Source: Duganella sp. 1224 (GTDB lineage: Bacteria; Pseudomonadota; Gammaproteobacteria; Burkholderiales; Burkholderiaceae_D). Taken from it: DNA of 64,000 nucleotides. Of this stretch, positions 8,997-18,890 are shown one piece after another (within the stretch, counting starts at the first letter, position 1; every line of letters begins with the position of its first letter). The stretch spans positions 2,356,001 through 2,420,000 of the forward strand of contig NZ_JACBYS010000001.1 in the NCBI RefSeq assembly GCF_013408245.1, written 5' to 3'. The notes beneath the pieces are model-generated. The model saw only the letters and a program-made list of their open reading frames with translations. It was not told the DNA's origin and did no database searches. Made by a program: the position numbers and the translations under genes.

Positions 8997-9248
8997 TCAC
9001 TCCGCGATCAGCTGGCGGCCGGCGTCGCGCAGCGCCACGCGGCCGCTGATGCCGCCCTCGTCCAGCGTCACCTCGACCAGTCCGGCGTCCGCCATCAGCG
9101 TCAACTGCCGGCGCAGCACACTCATCGGGAGCTGGGTCTGCTTGCTGAGCCGCGCCAGCGAACAGGGCTTGTCCGGCCGCTCGCGCTCGGCGCGCCACAG
9201 CGCCTCCAGTATGCCGGCCAGCAGGGCCATCGCTTGCTCGTCCATCAT
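8997..9248 (-). CDS. Small winged-helix DNA-binding protein
   Basis: The 83-residue protein is all helix-turn-helix: a first helix (LLAGILEALWRAE), the helix pair SLARLSKQTQLPMSVLRRQL, then a beta wing (GLVEVTLDEGGISGRVALRD). This is the MarR/ArsR-like winged-helix pattern with no ligand domain. It is transcribed divergently from the YdeP-type oxidoreductase, with only 58 bases between start codons. Local regulation of that promoter is therefore the obvious hypothesis. The intergenic segment contains TTAGCTAA and a TATACT that could serve as a -10 element for the rightward gene. The effector is unknown. Confidence 0.75.
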   Translation of the reverse strand: MMDEQAMALLAGILEALWRAERERPDKPCSLARLSKQTQLPMSVLRRQLTLMADAGLVEVTLDEGGISGRVALRDAGRQLIAE

Positions 9249-9306
9249 GTCCCAATCTTTAGCTAAAATACAATATACTCATGTCAAGATATTAGCGAAC
9301 CGCAAC

Positions 9307-11610
<2,304 letters not shown>

Positions 11611-11612
11611 CC

Positions 11613-12725
11613 ATGCGCATTGTCGCCGTCACCTTGTTGTCGCTTGCCACGCTAGCCTCGCCCGCCTGGGCGCAATCGAAACGGATTCGCGCCTGCACCG
11701 CGCCGGACGATCCCGCGCCATGCATGATCGAGGGCGCTGCGCCCGACCGCTCGCAACTGCCGGCGGCCGGTCCAGCAGCGTGGATCAGCGGCGACCGGCT
11801 GGTGCTGTCCTGGGTAGGCAAGGCGGAGGACGTGTGGCTGGGCAGCGGTATCGCACTGGACGGTTCGCTGACCCGCGTGACGCCGGATCTGTTCCAGACC
11901 GTGATCCGCTATCCCAAGGCGCAGCAGACGCGCGTGCACGTACTCTTTGCGACAAAGAAGGAGAAGGACGGCGCCAGCGAGTTCTCAAAGCCAATCGAGC
12001 TGGTGGGGCCGCAGGCGTTCGCCGTGCCGCAGGGCGACAGCCAACCCGAAACCATGACCTTCGGCCCGACGCTGCCGCAGGCCCGCGTTTGGCTGCCGCC
12101 GGGCTACCGGGCCGGCGTGCGCTATCCCATCCTGTACCTGGCCGATGGCGGCTGGACCAGCCAGGGCAACACGCTGGCCGGCGCCATCGGCAGCGGCGAA
12201 CTGGCGCCGCTGATCGTGGTCGGCGTCGATTACGCGCCGGAGCATCAAAGCGACTCCGACCTGCGGATACTGACTTATCTCGGCGAATCTGACGTCCCCG
12301 GTCAACTGGCGCCGGAATTCATCGCGCATGAACGCTTCCTGCTGGAGACCGTGATCCCGGCGATTGAGCGCACATACGGTGCGCCCGCGGAGCGCGGGTT
12401 GCGCGCGGTCGGCGGCGCGTCGAATGGCGGCTCCTGGGCGGCGTCCATGGCCTTGCGCAACCCCGGCGTGTTCGGCACCGCGTTGGTCATGTCGCCCGGC
12501 ATGCCGCCGGTGCAGCATGGCGCGGCACGATCGCTGTCGCGCTTTTACGTATCGGCCGGCGACCTGGAACCAGCGTACCGCAGCAACGCCCAGCGGATCA
12601 CGCAAGACATCGTCAGCCGGGGTGGCGTGGCCACCTTCACCGCTTACCCCAGCGGCCATGACTGGTGGATGTGGACCCGCATCCTGCTGGACGACACGCG
12701 CGCCTGGCTGGGCCCGGCGCGCTAG
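11613..12725 (+). CDS. Exported alpha/beta-hydrolase, enterochelin-esterase-like
   Basis: The 370-residue protein starts at an ATG two bases after the oxidoreductase stop, with GGAGAG from the preceding codons as ribosome binding site. It has a signal peptide (MRIVAVTLLSLATLASPAWA). The esterase core occupies about residues 135-365: VWLPPGYRAGVRYPILYLAD, the nucleophile elbow GGASNGGSW (serine in GxSxG form) and a C-terminal SGHDWW histidine. This fits the esterase D/Fes/IroE group, which cleaves ester bonds, sometimes in siderophores. No siderophore genes are nearby, so the substrate is open. Residues about 20-130 form a beta-rich N-terminal domain as in Fes-type enzymes. Confidence 0.82.
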   Translation: MRIVAVTLLSLATLASPAWAQSKRIRACTAPDDPAPCMIEGAAPDRSQLPAAGPAAWISGDRLVLSWVGKAEDVWLGSGIALDGSLTRVTPDLFQTVIRYPKAQQTRVHVLFATKKEKDGASEFSKPIELVGPQAFAVPQGDSQPETMTFGPTLPQARVWLPPGYRAGVRYPILYLADGGWTSQGNTLAGAIGSGELAPLIVVGVDYAPEHQSDSDLRILTYLGESDVPGQLAPEFIAHERFLLETVIPAIERTYGAPAERGLRAVGGASNGGSWAASMALRNPGVFGTALVMSPGMPPVQHGAARSLSRFYVSAGDLEPAYRSNAQRITQDIVSRGGVATFTAYPSGHDWWMWTRILLDDTRAWLGPAR

Positions 12726-12746
12726 CGTGTCTGGCGGCGCGGTGCC

Positions 12747-13556
12747 TCAGGTGTATTCGACGCAGCCGTCCTGGCGGCAGAAGCTCACCAGCTTGATGCC
12801 GGCTTCGGCGGCGATGTCGACCGCCAGCGTGCTGGGGGCGGAGATGGTGGCCAGCGTGGGGATGTTCATGCGCGCGGCCTTGCGTACCAGCTCATAACTG
12901 GCGCGGCTGGACATGAAGACGAAGCCGCGCTGCATGTCGATGCCGTCCAGCGCCAGGTAGCCAATCAGCTTGTCGAGCGCGTTGTGGCGGCCGACGTCTT
13001 CGCACACGCGCAGCACGTTGCCGCCGGCGTCGCACCACGCCGCCGCGTGCACGCCACCGGTGGCGCGCATCAGTTCCTGGTGCTGGCCGAGCTGCGCGGC
13101 GGCGGTGGCGATGGCCGGCTGCAGCGCACCCTCCGCGTGCAGCGGCGCGGCGGTGATGGGTTCCGGCTGCAGGTCGAGCAGTTCCAGGCTTTCGATGCCG
13201 CACACGCCGCAGCCGCTGCGGCCGGCCATCGAGCGGCGCTGCTGCTTAAGCTGGACGAAGTCCTGGGTGGCGATGGTGATGTCGATTTCGAAACTGCGCG
13301 CGTGTTCGCGCACTTCGATGTCAAACACATCAGCGGATTTGGCGACCAGGCCTTCGGTCAGGGCAAAGCCCATGGCAAACGGCTGGAGGTCGCGCGGGGT
13401 GACCATCATGACGGCGTGTGAGATGCCATTGAAGACCAGCGCCACCGGGACTTCCTCGATGACGCTATCGGTCGTGCGGGTGGCGCTGCTGCCGCGATGC
13501 CGCAGCACCGGGCGCTGCTGATAACCCGTTTTGTTCGACTCCAGATCCAACTTCAT
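12747..13556 (-). CDS. fdhD: Formate dehydrogenase accessory sulfurtransferase FdhD
   Basis: The 269-residue protein carries the FdhD hallmark cysteine pair (RSGCGVCG, about residues 113-120). Other family blocks are EEVPVALVFNGISHAVMM, FAMGFALTEGL, HAAAWCDAGG, CEDVGRHNALDKLIG, FVFMSSRASYELV and IPTLATISAPS. FdhD passes sulfur from IscS to the molybdenum cofactor of formate dehydrogenases and related enzymes. The client may be the YdeP-type oxidoreductase at 9307-11610. I choose ATG 13556 (MKLDLES) over a TTG eight codons upstream because the region just before it contains GGGG and the family does not need the extra residues. Confidence 0.93.
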   Translation of the reverse strand: MKLDLESNKTGYQQRPVLRHRGSSATRTTDSVIEEVPVALVFNGISHAVMMVTPRDLQPFAMGFALTEGLVAKSADVFDIEVREHARSFEIDITIATQDFVQLKQQRRSMAGRSGCGVCGIESLELLDLQPEPITAAPLHAEGALQPAIATAAAQLGQHQELMRATGGVHAAAWCDAGGNVLRVCEDVGRHNALDKLIGYLALDGIDMQRGFVFMSSRASYELVRKAARMNIPTLATISAPSTLAVDIAAEAGIKLVSFCRQDGCVEYT

Positions 13557-13560
13557 GACA

Positions 13561-13600
13561 GCCCCGCAGAATAAGCACAACGGCTTATTCTACACGGGGC
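13561..13600 (-). promoter_or_regulatory. Stem-loop covering the fdhD ribosome binding region
   Basis: A stem of GCCCCG/CGGGGC plus GAATAAGC/GCTTATTC with a six-base loop sits five bases before the fdhD ATG. The GGGG that would act as ribosome binding site lies in the stem. It may limit fdhD translation or end the upstream transcript; there is no T-run, so a classical terminator is less likely. Confidence 0.5.
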
Positions 13601-13612
13601 CGGCAAAGCGCG

Positions 13613-14389
13613 TCAGGCGGCCAGCGGTTGGGCTTCGCCGACGCCATAGTGGCGGGCGTAGCGTACGTCGAGGTTCGCCAGCGGCATCAGCAGGAACAGG
13701 TCGGCGCTTTCGAAATCCGGATCCCAGGCCGGTTCGCCGCAGATCCAGGCGCCCGAGCGCATATAACCTTTCAGCAGCGCCGGCACCTGGGCCTTCTGCG
13801 CGGCTTCCAGCTTGGAGAACGGGAATGGCAGGTGCGGCGTGACGCGGTATTCGATCGGCGCCAGGTTCTTGGCGGCCAGTTGCTGGTAGACGGCGACGGC
13901 GTTGTGGCCGCCGTCGGCCAGCGAGATGCTGGCGCAGCCGACCAGGAATTCGGCGTTCTCGCGGCGCATGTATTCGGCCAGGCCGGACCACAGCAGCATG
14001 ATGACGCTGCCGCCGCGGTAATCCGGGTGGATGCAGGCGCGGCCGGCTTCGACGACGCGGCCGCGGATGTTGTTCAGGCGGCCCAGGTCGAATTCGCCTT
14101 CCGAGTACAGGCGGCCCAGCTTGCGGGCGCGGTTGGCGCTCAGCAGGCGGTAGGTGCCGACCACCATCAGGGTGTCGGAATCGCGCACGATCAGGTGATC
14201 GCAGTGGTCGTCGAATTCGTCGCTATCCAGGCCGTCGGCGCGCTCCAGCGCGGTCAGGCCCATGGTTTCGATGAATACCTTGTAGCGCAGGCGCTGCACT
14301 TCGCGCAGTTCTTCCGGCGTGCTTGCCATACTGAGTACCAGCTTGCCGGACGCTGCTCGGACGTCCGCTTGTATGATCGAGGTTTGCAT
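13613..14389 (-). CDS. OlsB-like GNAT-fold N-acyltransferase
   Basis: The 258-residue protein matches the Acetyltransf_5/OlsB group, which transfers an acyl chain from acyl-ACP to ornithine, the first step of ornithine-lipid synthesis. Supporting stretches are VQRLRYKVFIETMG, FDDHCDHLIV, VGTYRLLSAN, SEGEFDLGRL, EAGRACIHPDYRGG and EFLVGCASISLADGG. Relatives include autoinducer-synthase-like acyltransferases, so the amino-acid acceptor is not certain. No OlsA-type second acyltransferase lies beside it. It stands alone between fdhD and the H1-like gene, all on the minus strand. Start chosen at the only ATG giving the complete N-terminal domain. Confidence 0.82.
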   Translation of the reverse strand: MQTSIIQADVRAASGKLVLSMASTPEELREVQRLRYKVFIETMGLTALERADGLDSDEFDDHCDHLIVRDSDTLMVVGTYRLLSANRARKLGRLYSEGEFDLGRLNNIRGRVVEAGRACIHPDYRGGSVIMLLWSGLAEYMRRENAEFLVGCASISLADGGHNAVAVYQQLAAKNLAPIEYRVTPHLPFPFSKLEAAQKAQVPALLKGYMRSGAWICGEPAWDPDFESADLFLLMPLANLDVRYARHYGVGEAQPLAA

Positions 14390-14488
14390 GCTTCATCCCT
14401 TTTGTGTGGAAGACGAAGCAAGCGTAACCAGCGAATACTTCAGGAAAATGACAAGGAAATGTCATTTTCATGACCTGTTGTTTTTTAA

Positions 14489-15037
14489 TCAGGCTTTTTT
14501 CGGACGACCGGTTTTCAGCTGCGGCAGGCCGGCCAGCACGTTTTTCAGCGTGGCCAGGTCGATTTGCGAGATCAGGGCCACGCCGATGCGCAGCAGTTCG
14601 CTCTTCTTGACTTCAAAACCGGCTTTCAGCGCGGCTTTTTTCACCTGGCCCAGTACCGCATATTCGGCTTCCGGCATGGTGAAGCTGTCGCGTACCAGCT
14701 TTTCCTTCGGGGCTTTGACCTTGGCGTCGGCGACGGCGGCGGCAGGTTTGGCGGCGGCGGTCTTGGGCGCGGCTTTCGGTGCTGGCTTGGCGGCGGCCTT
14801 TGGCGCTGGCTTGGCGGCCGCTTTCGGCGCGGCGGCTTTAGGCGCTGCTGCCTTTGGCGCCGCTGCTTTTGGCGCCGCTGCTTTTGGCGCCGGCTTCACG
14901 GCGGTTTTCGCCGGGGCTTTCGGCGCCGGTTTGGCGGCTGCCTTTGGCGCCGGCTTTACGGCGGCTTTCGGCGCGGCCGGCTTGGCGGCGGCGGCGGTTT
15001 TGGTGACGGTCGTTTTGGTGGCTGGTTTGGTCGCCAT
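14489..15037 (-). CDS. Histone H1-like lysine/alanine/proline-repeat DNA-binding protein
   Basis: The 182-residue protein consists of about 100 residues of AAKPAPKA / APKAAAPKAA-type repeats followed by a folded basic tail. The tail includes LVRDSFTMPEAEYAVLGQVK, LKAGFEVKKSELLRIG and TGRPKKA at the end. The repeat part resembles AlgP and eukaryotic H1 tails and should bind DNA non-specifically. The ATG at 15037 is preceded by GGAG; a GTG six bases upstream is less likely. The repeat DNA itself (about 14740-15000) is internally repetitive and prone to length change. It follows the response-regulator gene by 38 bases. Nucleoid organisation is the likely role (inference). Confidence 0.8.
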   Translation of the reverse strand: MATKPATKTTVTKTAAAAKPAAPKAAVKPAPKAAAKPAPKAPAKTAVKPAPKAAAPKAAAPKAAAPKAAAPKAAAKPAPKAAAKPAPKAAPKTAAAKPAAAVADAKVKAPKEKLVRDSFTMPEAEYAVLGQVKKAALKAGFEVKKSELLRIGVALISQIDLATLKNVLAGLPQLKTGRPKKA

Positions 15038-15075
15038 ATTCACTCCATTTTATTCAACAATATAAACAGTATATA

Positions 15076-15450
15076 TCATTTCAAGTGCGCGGCGACGCGC
15101 GCGAATAGCAAATCGGGATTGACTGGCTTGCGCAGGAAGTCTACCGCACCGGCGTCGCGCCCCAAAGCTTCGTCTTCCTGCAGATTTTTGGCGGTCAGGA
15201 AGATGACTGGAATTGATGCACTGGCCGGATCCGCTTTGAGCCGGCGACAGGTTTCGATGCCGTCCATGTCCGGCATCATGATATCCAGCAGGACGAGGTC
15301 AATTTTCGAGGAAGCCACGATCTGCAAGGCGGTAGCGCCGTTGGTGGCGACCTTGGTGTGGTATTTGTCCTTCAGCAGATTGGCCAGCAAGGTGATGTTG
15401 TCCGGCGTGTCGTCGACGATCAGCACCGTCGCCCGATGAATTGCATTCAT
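15076..15450 (-). CDS. Single-domain response regulator
   Basis: The 124-residue protein is one receiver domain: acidic pair in VLIVDDTPDN, phosphoacceptor aspartate in LVLLDIMMPDMDG, threonine in VIFLTAKN and lysine in FLRKPVNPDLL. There is no output domain, so it must act by binding a partner or as a phosphate relay. Its ATG overlaps the stop of the hybrid kinase gene (ATGA at 15447-15450), so it is co-translated with that kinase and is its probable partner. Confidence 0.93.
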   Translation of the reverse strand: MNAIHRATVLIVDDTPDNITLLANLLKDKYHTKVATNGATALQIVASSKIDLVLLDIMMPDMDGIETCRRLKADPASASIPVIFLTAKNLQEDEALGRDAGAVDFLRKPVNPDLLFARVAAHLK

Positions 15451-18116
15451 GTAGCCTCCTGTTGGTGAATGGCCTCGGCCAGCAGTTTGCCGGCTGCCTC
15501 GTATTCGTATTGCGCCATGTGGTGATCCAGCCGCGCCATCTGGCGCGGCGACAGCAGCGTGGCCAGCGCGCCACGGCTGTGGGCAAAGTAGTCGGTGCTT
15601 TCACCGCTGAAGTCCGCTACCAGCGCGGCCAGTTCCTTGAGCGCCTGGCGCGCCTCGGCCGGCTGCGTGGTGCCGTCGGTGCCGTCGGTGCCCGGCGTCG
15701 GCGCCGGCGGCAGCGGCGGCAGCGCCTGCATCGGCATGCCGAGCCAGCGTGACAGCACGCGGTACAGGCGCTGCGGGTCGATCGGCTTGGTGACGTAGTC
15801 CTGCATGCCCTCCTCCAGGCAGCGCGCCTGCACGCCGGCCACCGCGTGCGAGGTGACGGCGATGATCGGCAATTCGGCGTAGCGGGCGTCGGCGCGCAGC
15901 AGGCGGGTGGCTTCGTGGCCGTCCATTTCCGGCATGCCGAGGTCCATCAGCACCAGGTCGTAGGCCGGCGCGTTGTCCGCCGTGATGCGCGCGACCGCCT
16001 CGCGGCCGTTGGCCGCCACGTCCACCGTCAGGCCTTGCAATTCCAGCAGCTCGCGCGTGACGTCCTGGTTGTCCGGGCTGTCCTCGGCCAGCAGCACGCG
16101 CGCGGCGCGGCGCTGGCCGGCGTCCGGCGCGGCGGCGGCGGCGGACGGACCGTGATGCAGCGCCGCCTGCACCGACAGCGCCGCCGCGTCGGACAGCGCG
16201 AACGGCAGGTCGAACTCGAAGCTCGAGCCGTGATCCACCTCGCTGCGCACCTCGATGTTGCCGCCCATCAGACGCACCAGCTGCTGCGAGATCGACAGCC
16301 CCAGGCCGGTGCCGCCGTACTGGCGCGTGGTGGAGCCGTTGGCCTGGCTGAAGGCGCGGAACAGGCGCGATTTCTGCTGCGGCGTCATGCCGATGCCGGT
16401 GTCGCGCACCGTGAAGCGCAGCAGCACCCGGCCATCGGCCTCGCCGCCCTGCAGCGCGCAGCGCAGTTCCAGCCCGCCCTCCAGCGTGAACTTGACGGCG
16501 TTGTTGACCAGGTTGATCAGCACCTGGCCGAGGCGCAGCGGATCGCCCACCAGGTAGCGCGGCACGCCGGGCGCCACCTCGGTCACGTAGGCCAGCTGCT
16601 TGTCGGCCGCGCGCTGGGCGGTGACGCTGTGGACGTTGGCCAGCACGTCCTCCAGCGCGAACGGGATGGCCTCCACCTCCAGCCGCCCGGCCTCGATCTT
16701 GGAAAAGTCGAGGATGTCGTTGATGATGCCCAGCAGCGTCAGCGCGGCGCGGTGGATCTTGCTCAGATAGTCGTGCTGGCGCGGCGTCAGCTCGGTGCGC
16801 AGCGCCAGGTAGGCCATGCCGATGACGGCGCTCATCGGCGTGCGGATCTCGTGGCTCATATTGGCCAGGAATTCGGACTTGGCGATGTTGGCCGCCTCCG
16901 CCATCACGTTGGCGGTCACCAGCTTCTGTTCGCGCTCGCGGCGCTCGCTGATGTCGCGGATGAAGGCGCAGAATTCGTAGCCGTTGCGCTCCTCGGTCCT
17001 GACCTGGGTGATCGACAGCTCGATCGGGAATTCCTCGCCGTTGCGGCGCAGCGCGTAGACTTCGATGCGGGTATCGAGCACGCCGCCGCCGGTGCCGTTC
17101 AGGTAGCGCTGCATGCCGCGCTTGTGCTCATAGCGGAAGCGCGGCGGCATGATGGTCTTGTCCAGCGCCAGCCCCAGCGCCTCGTCGCGGCGCCAGCCGA
17201 AAATGACCTCGGCCTGGCGGTTCCAGCCGACGATGCGGCCGTCCAGGTCCATGCGCACCACGGCGTCCAGCGCGGTGTCGACGATGGTCTGCAGCTTGTG
17301 CTGGCTGTCGCGCAGCTGGCCCATGCTGTGCGTCAGTTCGGCCGTGCGCTCGCCGATGCGCCGTTCCAGCTCGGCGTTGAAGTTGCGCAGTTCGCGTTCA
17401 GCGTCGCGCAGCCGGGTCAGCGTGTCGCGAAAGCGCAGCACCGCGTCCGACAGCCGCCCCACCTGGTCCTCGCGGCCGATGCCGGACAGCTTGATGTCGG
17501 TCTCGCCGCGGGTCAGCTTTTCCAGGCTGGCGCGGATGTCGGCGAACGGCCGCGCGGCGCGCCGGCCGACCAGGAAGATCGACAGCACGATGCCGGCCGC
17601 CAGCAGCAGGTTGGCGGCCACGGTGTTGAAGATCTGCCGTTCGAGGTCGCTGTCCATCTGCTGGCGCGAGTAGGCCAGCTCGATGGCGCCGACCGGGTAG
17701 CTGCGGCGCACGTCGCTGAACTGGATGTCGCGCCGCACGCGGATCGACGCCACCGGTTCCTTCAGCGGCGAGACGTAGCTGGCCAGCTCGGCGCCGTTGG
17801 GCGCCAGCACCCGCAGCACCAGCACCTCCGGCGTGGCGCCGGAGGCGTCGACCACGCTGTTGACGGCGGCGCTGTTGATGTCGAACAGCGGCCGTGCCAG
17901 CGCCTGCGACAGCACCGCCGCCAGCCGCTCGGCGCGCTCGCGCAGGTTCTGCTCGGCCTCGGCGCGCAAGGTGCGCATCACGTAGGTGGTGTAGATGGCG
18001 GTGGACAGCGCCACCGCGATGAAAATGGCGAAGCCGAGGCGCAGCAGGATGTTGCGCCGCCATGCCAGCCGCAGCTGCGTCAGCGGACCGCCGCCGTCGG
18101 GCAGCGCGGCGCTAAT
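15447..18116 (-). CDS. Membrane-bound hybrid sensor histidine kinase; probable non-AUG start
   Basis: Order from the N-terminus: membrane helix, periplasmic loop of about 120 residues, second helix (LLLAAGIVLSIFLVG), HAMP, PAS, HisKA with ANMSHEIRTPMSAVIGM, ATPase domain (NLVNNAVKFT, DTGIGM, GGTGLGLSIS), receiver with LVLMDLGMPEMDG, and a C-terminal helical segment lacking an Hpt histidine motif. The first usual start in frame is GTG 18014, but it would cut the first membrane helix in half (RRNILLRLGFAIFIAV lies upstream in frame). The only candidate before the helix is ATT at 18116-18114, behind AGGGAG and overlapping the preceding stop codon; I use it (889 residues). From GTG 18014 the length is 855. 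It is coupled to the binding protein upstream and the response regulator downstream. Confidence 0.85.
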   Translation of the reverse strand: MSAALPDGGGPLTQLRLAWRRNILLRLGFAIFIAVALSTAIYTTYVMRTLRAEAEQNLRERAERLAAVLSQALARPLFDINSAAVNSVVDASGATPEVLVLRVLAPNGAELASYVSPLKEPVASIRVRRDIQFSDVRRSYPVGAIELAYSRQQMDSDLERQIFNTVAANLLLAAGIVLSIFLVGRRAARPFADIRASLEKLTRGETDIKLSGIGREDQVGRLSDAVLRFRDTLTRLRDAERELRNFNAELERRIGERTAELTHSMGQLRDSQHKLQTIVDTALDAVVRMDLDGRIVGWNRQAEVIFGWRRDEALGLALDKTIMPPRFRYEHKRGMQRYLNGTGGGVLDTRIEVYALRRNGEEFPIELSITQVRTEERNGYEFCAFIRDISERREREQKLVTANVMAEAANIAKSEFLANMSHEIRTPMSAVIGMAYLALRTELTPRQHDYLSKIHRAALTLLGIINDILDFSKIEAGRLEVEAIPFALEDVLANVHSVTAQRAADKQLAYVTEVAPGVPRYLVGDPLRLGQVLINLVNNAVKFTLEGGLELRCALQGGEADGRVLLRFTVRDTGIGMTPQQKSRLFRAFSQANGSTTRQYGGTGLGLSISQQLVRLMGGNIEVRSEVDHGSSFEFDLPFALSDAAALSVQAALHHGPSAAAAAPDAGQRRAARVLLAEDSPDNQDVTRELLELQGLTVDVAANGREAVARITADNAPAYDLVLMDLGMPEMDGHEATRLLRADARYAELPIIAVTSHAVAGVQARCLEEGMQDYVTKPIDPQRLYRVLSRWLGMPMQALPPLPPAPTPGTDGTDGTTQPAEARQALKELAALVADFSGESTDYFAHSRGALATLLSPRQMARLDHHMAQYEYEAAGKLLAEAIHQQEAT

Positions 18117-18879
18117 GGCGCACTCCCTGGGCCAGCGCCAGCTTTTTGTACTCGGCGCTGTTGCGGGCCTGTTCGATCGCGTCCCAGATGCGCGCCGCCA
18201 GCTGCGGCTTGTTGGCCACCAGCGCGTGCGACAGGATCAGGAAGTAAGGCTTTTCGATAATGGGTATCGGCAGCTGCTCCAGCTGCGCGCCCAGCGGCCC
18301 TTGCATCAGGTGGGCGGCGTCGCTGCCGCCCATGGCCGCTGCCGCCAGGCGGCCGGCGAGCAGCTTGCGCGCCAGCTCGTCGGCGCGCTGGCTGCCCTCG
18401 TCCACTTCGAGGTTCTGCGCGCGCAGCACGTCGCCCACCGAGTAGCCGAGCTGGAAGCCGATGGCGCCATCGAGGTGGCTGAAATGCTTGCCGTCCCACG
18501 CCACCTGGCTGCCCTTGCGGCGCAGCACCACGTAGCGGTCGGTGTGCATGCGCTTGGCGGCGTCGGGCTGGTCGCCGCCCGGGTATGCGCCCAGTTCGCG
18601 CCGGTCCGGCTTGTAGCTGACGGCAAAGGCGCCATCGACGGTGTTGTCCTTGAGCTGCGCCAGGCAGCGCTTCCACGGGATGCTCTGGTAGTCGAAGCGC
18701 AGGTCGAGCCGGCGCGCCACCATGTTCAGCAGCGCGAAGTTCAGGCCCTCGCCCTGCCCGGTGCGCCACGGCAGCACGTCCTGCGCCTCGAAGCACAGCG
18801 TGACGGTGTCGCGCGCCGCCGCCGGACACGCCAGGACCAGCAGCATGCAAGCGCAGTAGCGGGCGATCCTGGACGACAT
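18112..18879 (-). CDS. Periplasmic substrate-binding protein of a sensor operon
   Basis: The 255-residue protein has a signal peptide (MSSRIARYCACMLLVLACPA) and a family-3-like solute-binding fold: TVTLCFEAQDVLPWRTGQGE, NFALLNMVARRLDL, WKRCLAQLKDNTVDGAF and IGFQLGYSVGDVL. No transporter genes are near. Its stop overlaps the start region of the hybrid kinase, so it probably delivers a ligand signal to the kinase's periplasmic domain rather than feeding an importer. A much longer in-frame extension upstream is antisense or out of frame to ppx and is rejected. The ATG lies 11 bases after the ppx stop. Ligand unknown; amino acids are typical of the fold. Confidence 0.82.
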   Translation of the reverse strand: MSSRIARYCACMLLVLACPAAARDTVTLCFEAQDVLPWRTGQGEGLNFALLNMVARRLDLRFDYQSIPWKRCLAQLKDNTVDGAFAVSYKPDRRELGAYPGGDQPDAAKRMHTDRYVVLRRKGSQVAWDGKHFSHLDGAIGFQLGYSVGDVLRAQNLEVDEGSQRADELARKLLAGRLAAAAMGGSDAAHLMQGPLGAQLEQLPIPIIEKPYFLILSHALVANKPQLAARIWDAIEQARNSAEYKKLALAQGVRH

Positions 18880-18890
18880 GGCGGGTTCCT

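Noticed and set aside
8941..9306. N-terminal extension of the YdeP-type oxidoreductase
   Set aside because: It runs antisense to the winged-helix gene and the family begins at MNKKSEGHIAPY.
14740..15000. Tandem DNA repeat as a separate element
   Set aside because: It is the coding repeat of the H1-like protein (AAKPAPKA-type codons) and needs no other explanation.
15447..15650. Hpt domain at the end of the first hybrid kinase
   Set aside because: The helical C-terminus lacks an HxxKG-type histidine motif, unlike the second hybrid kinase.
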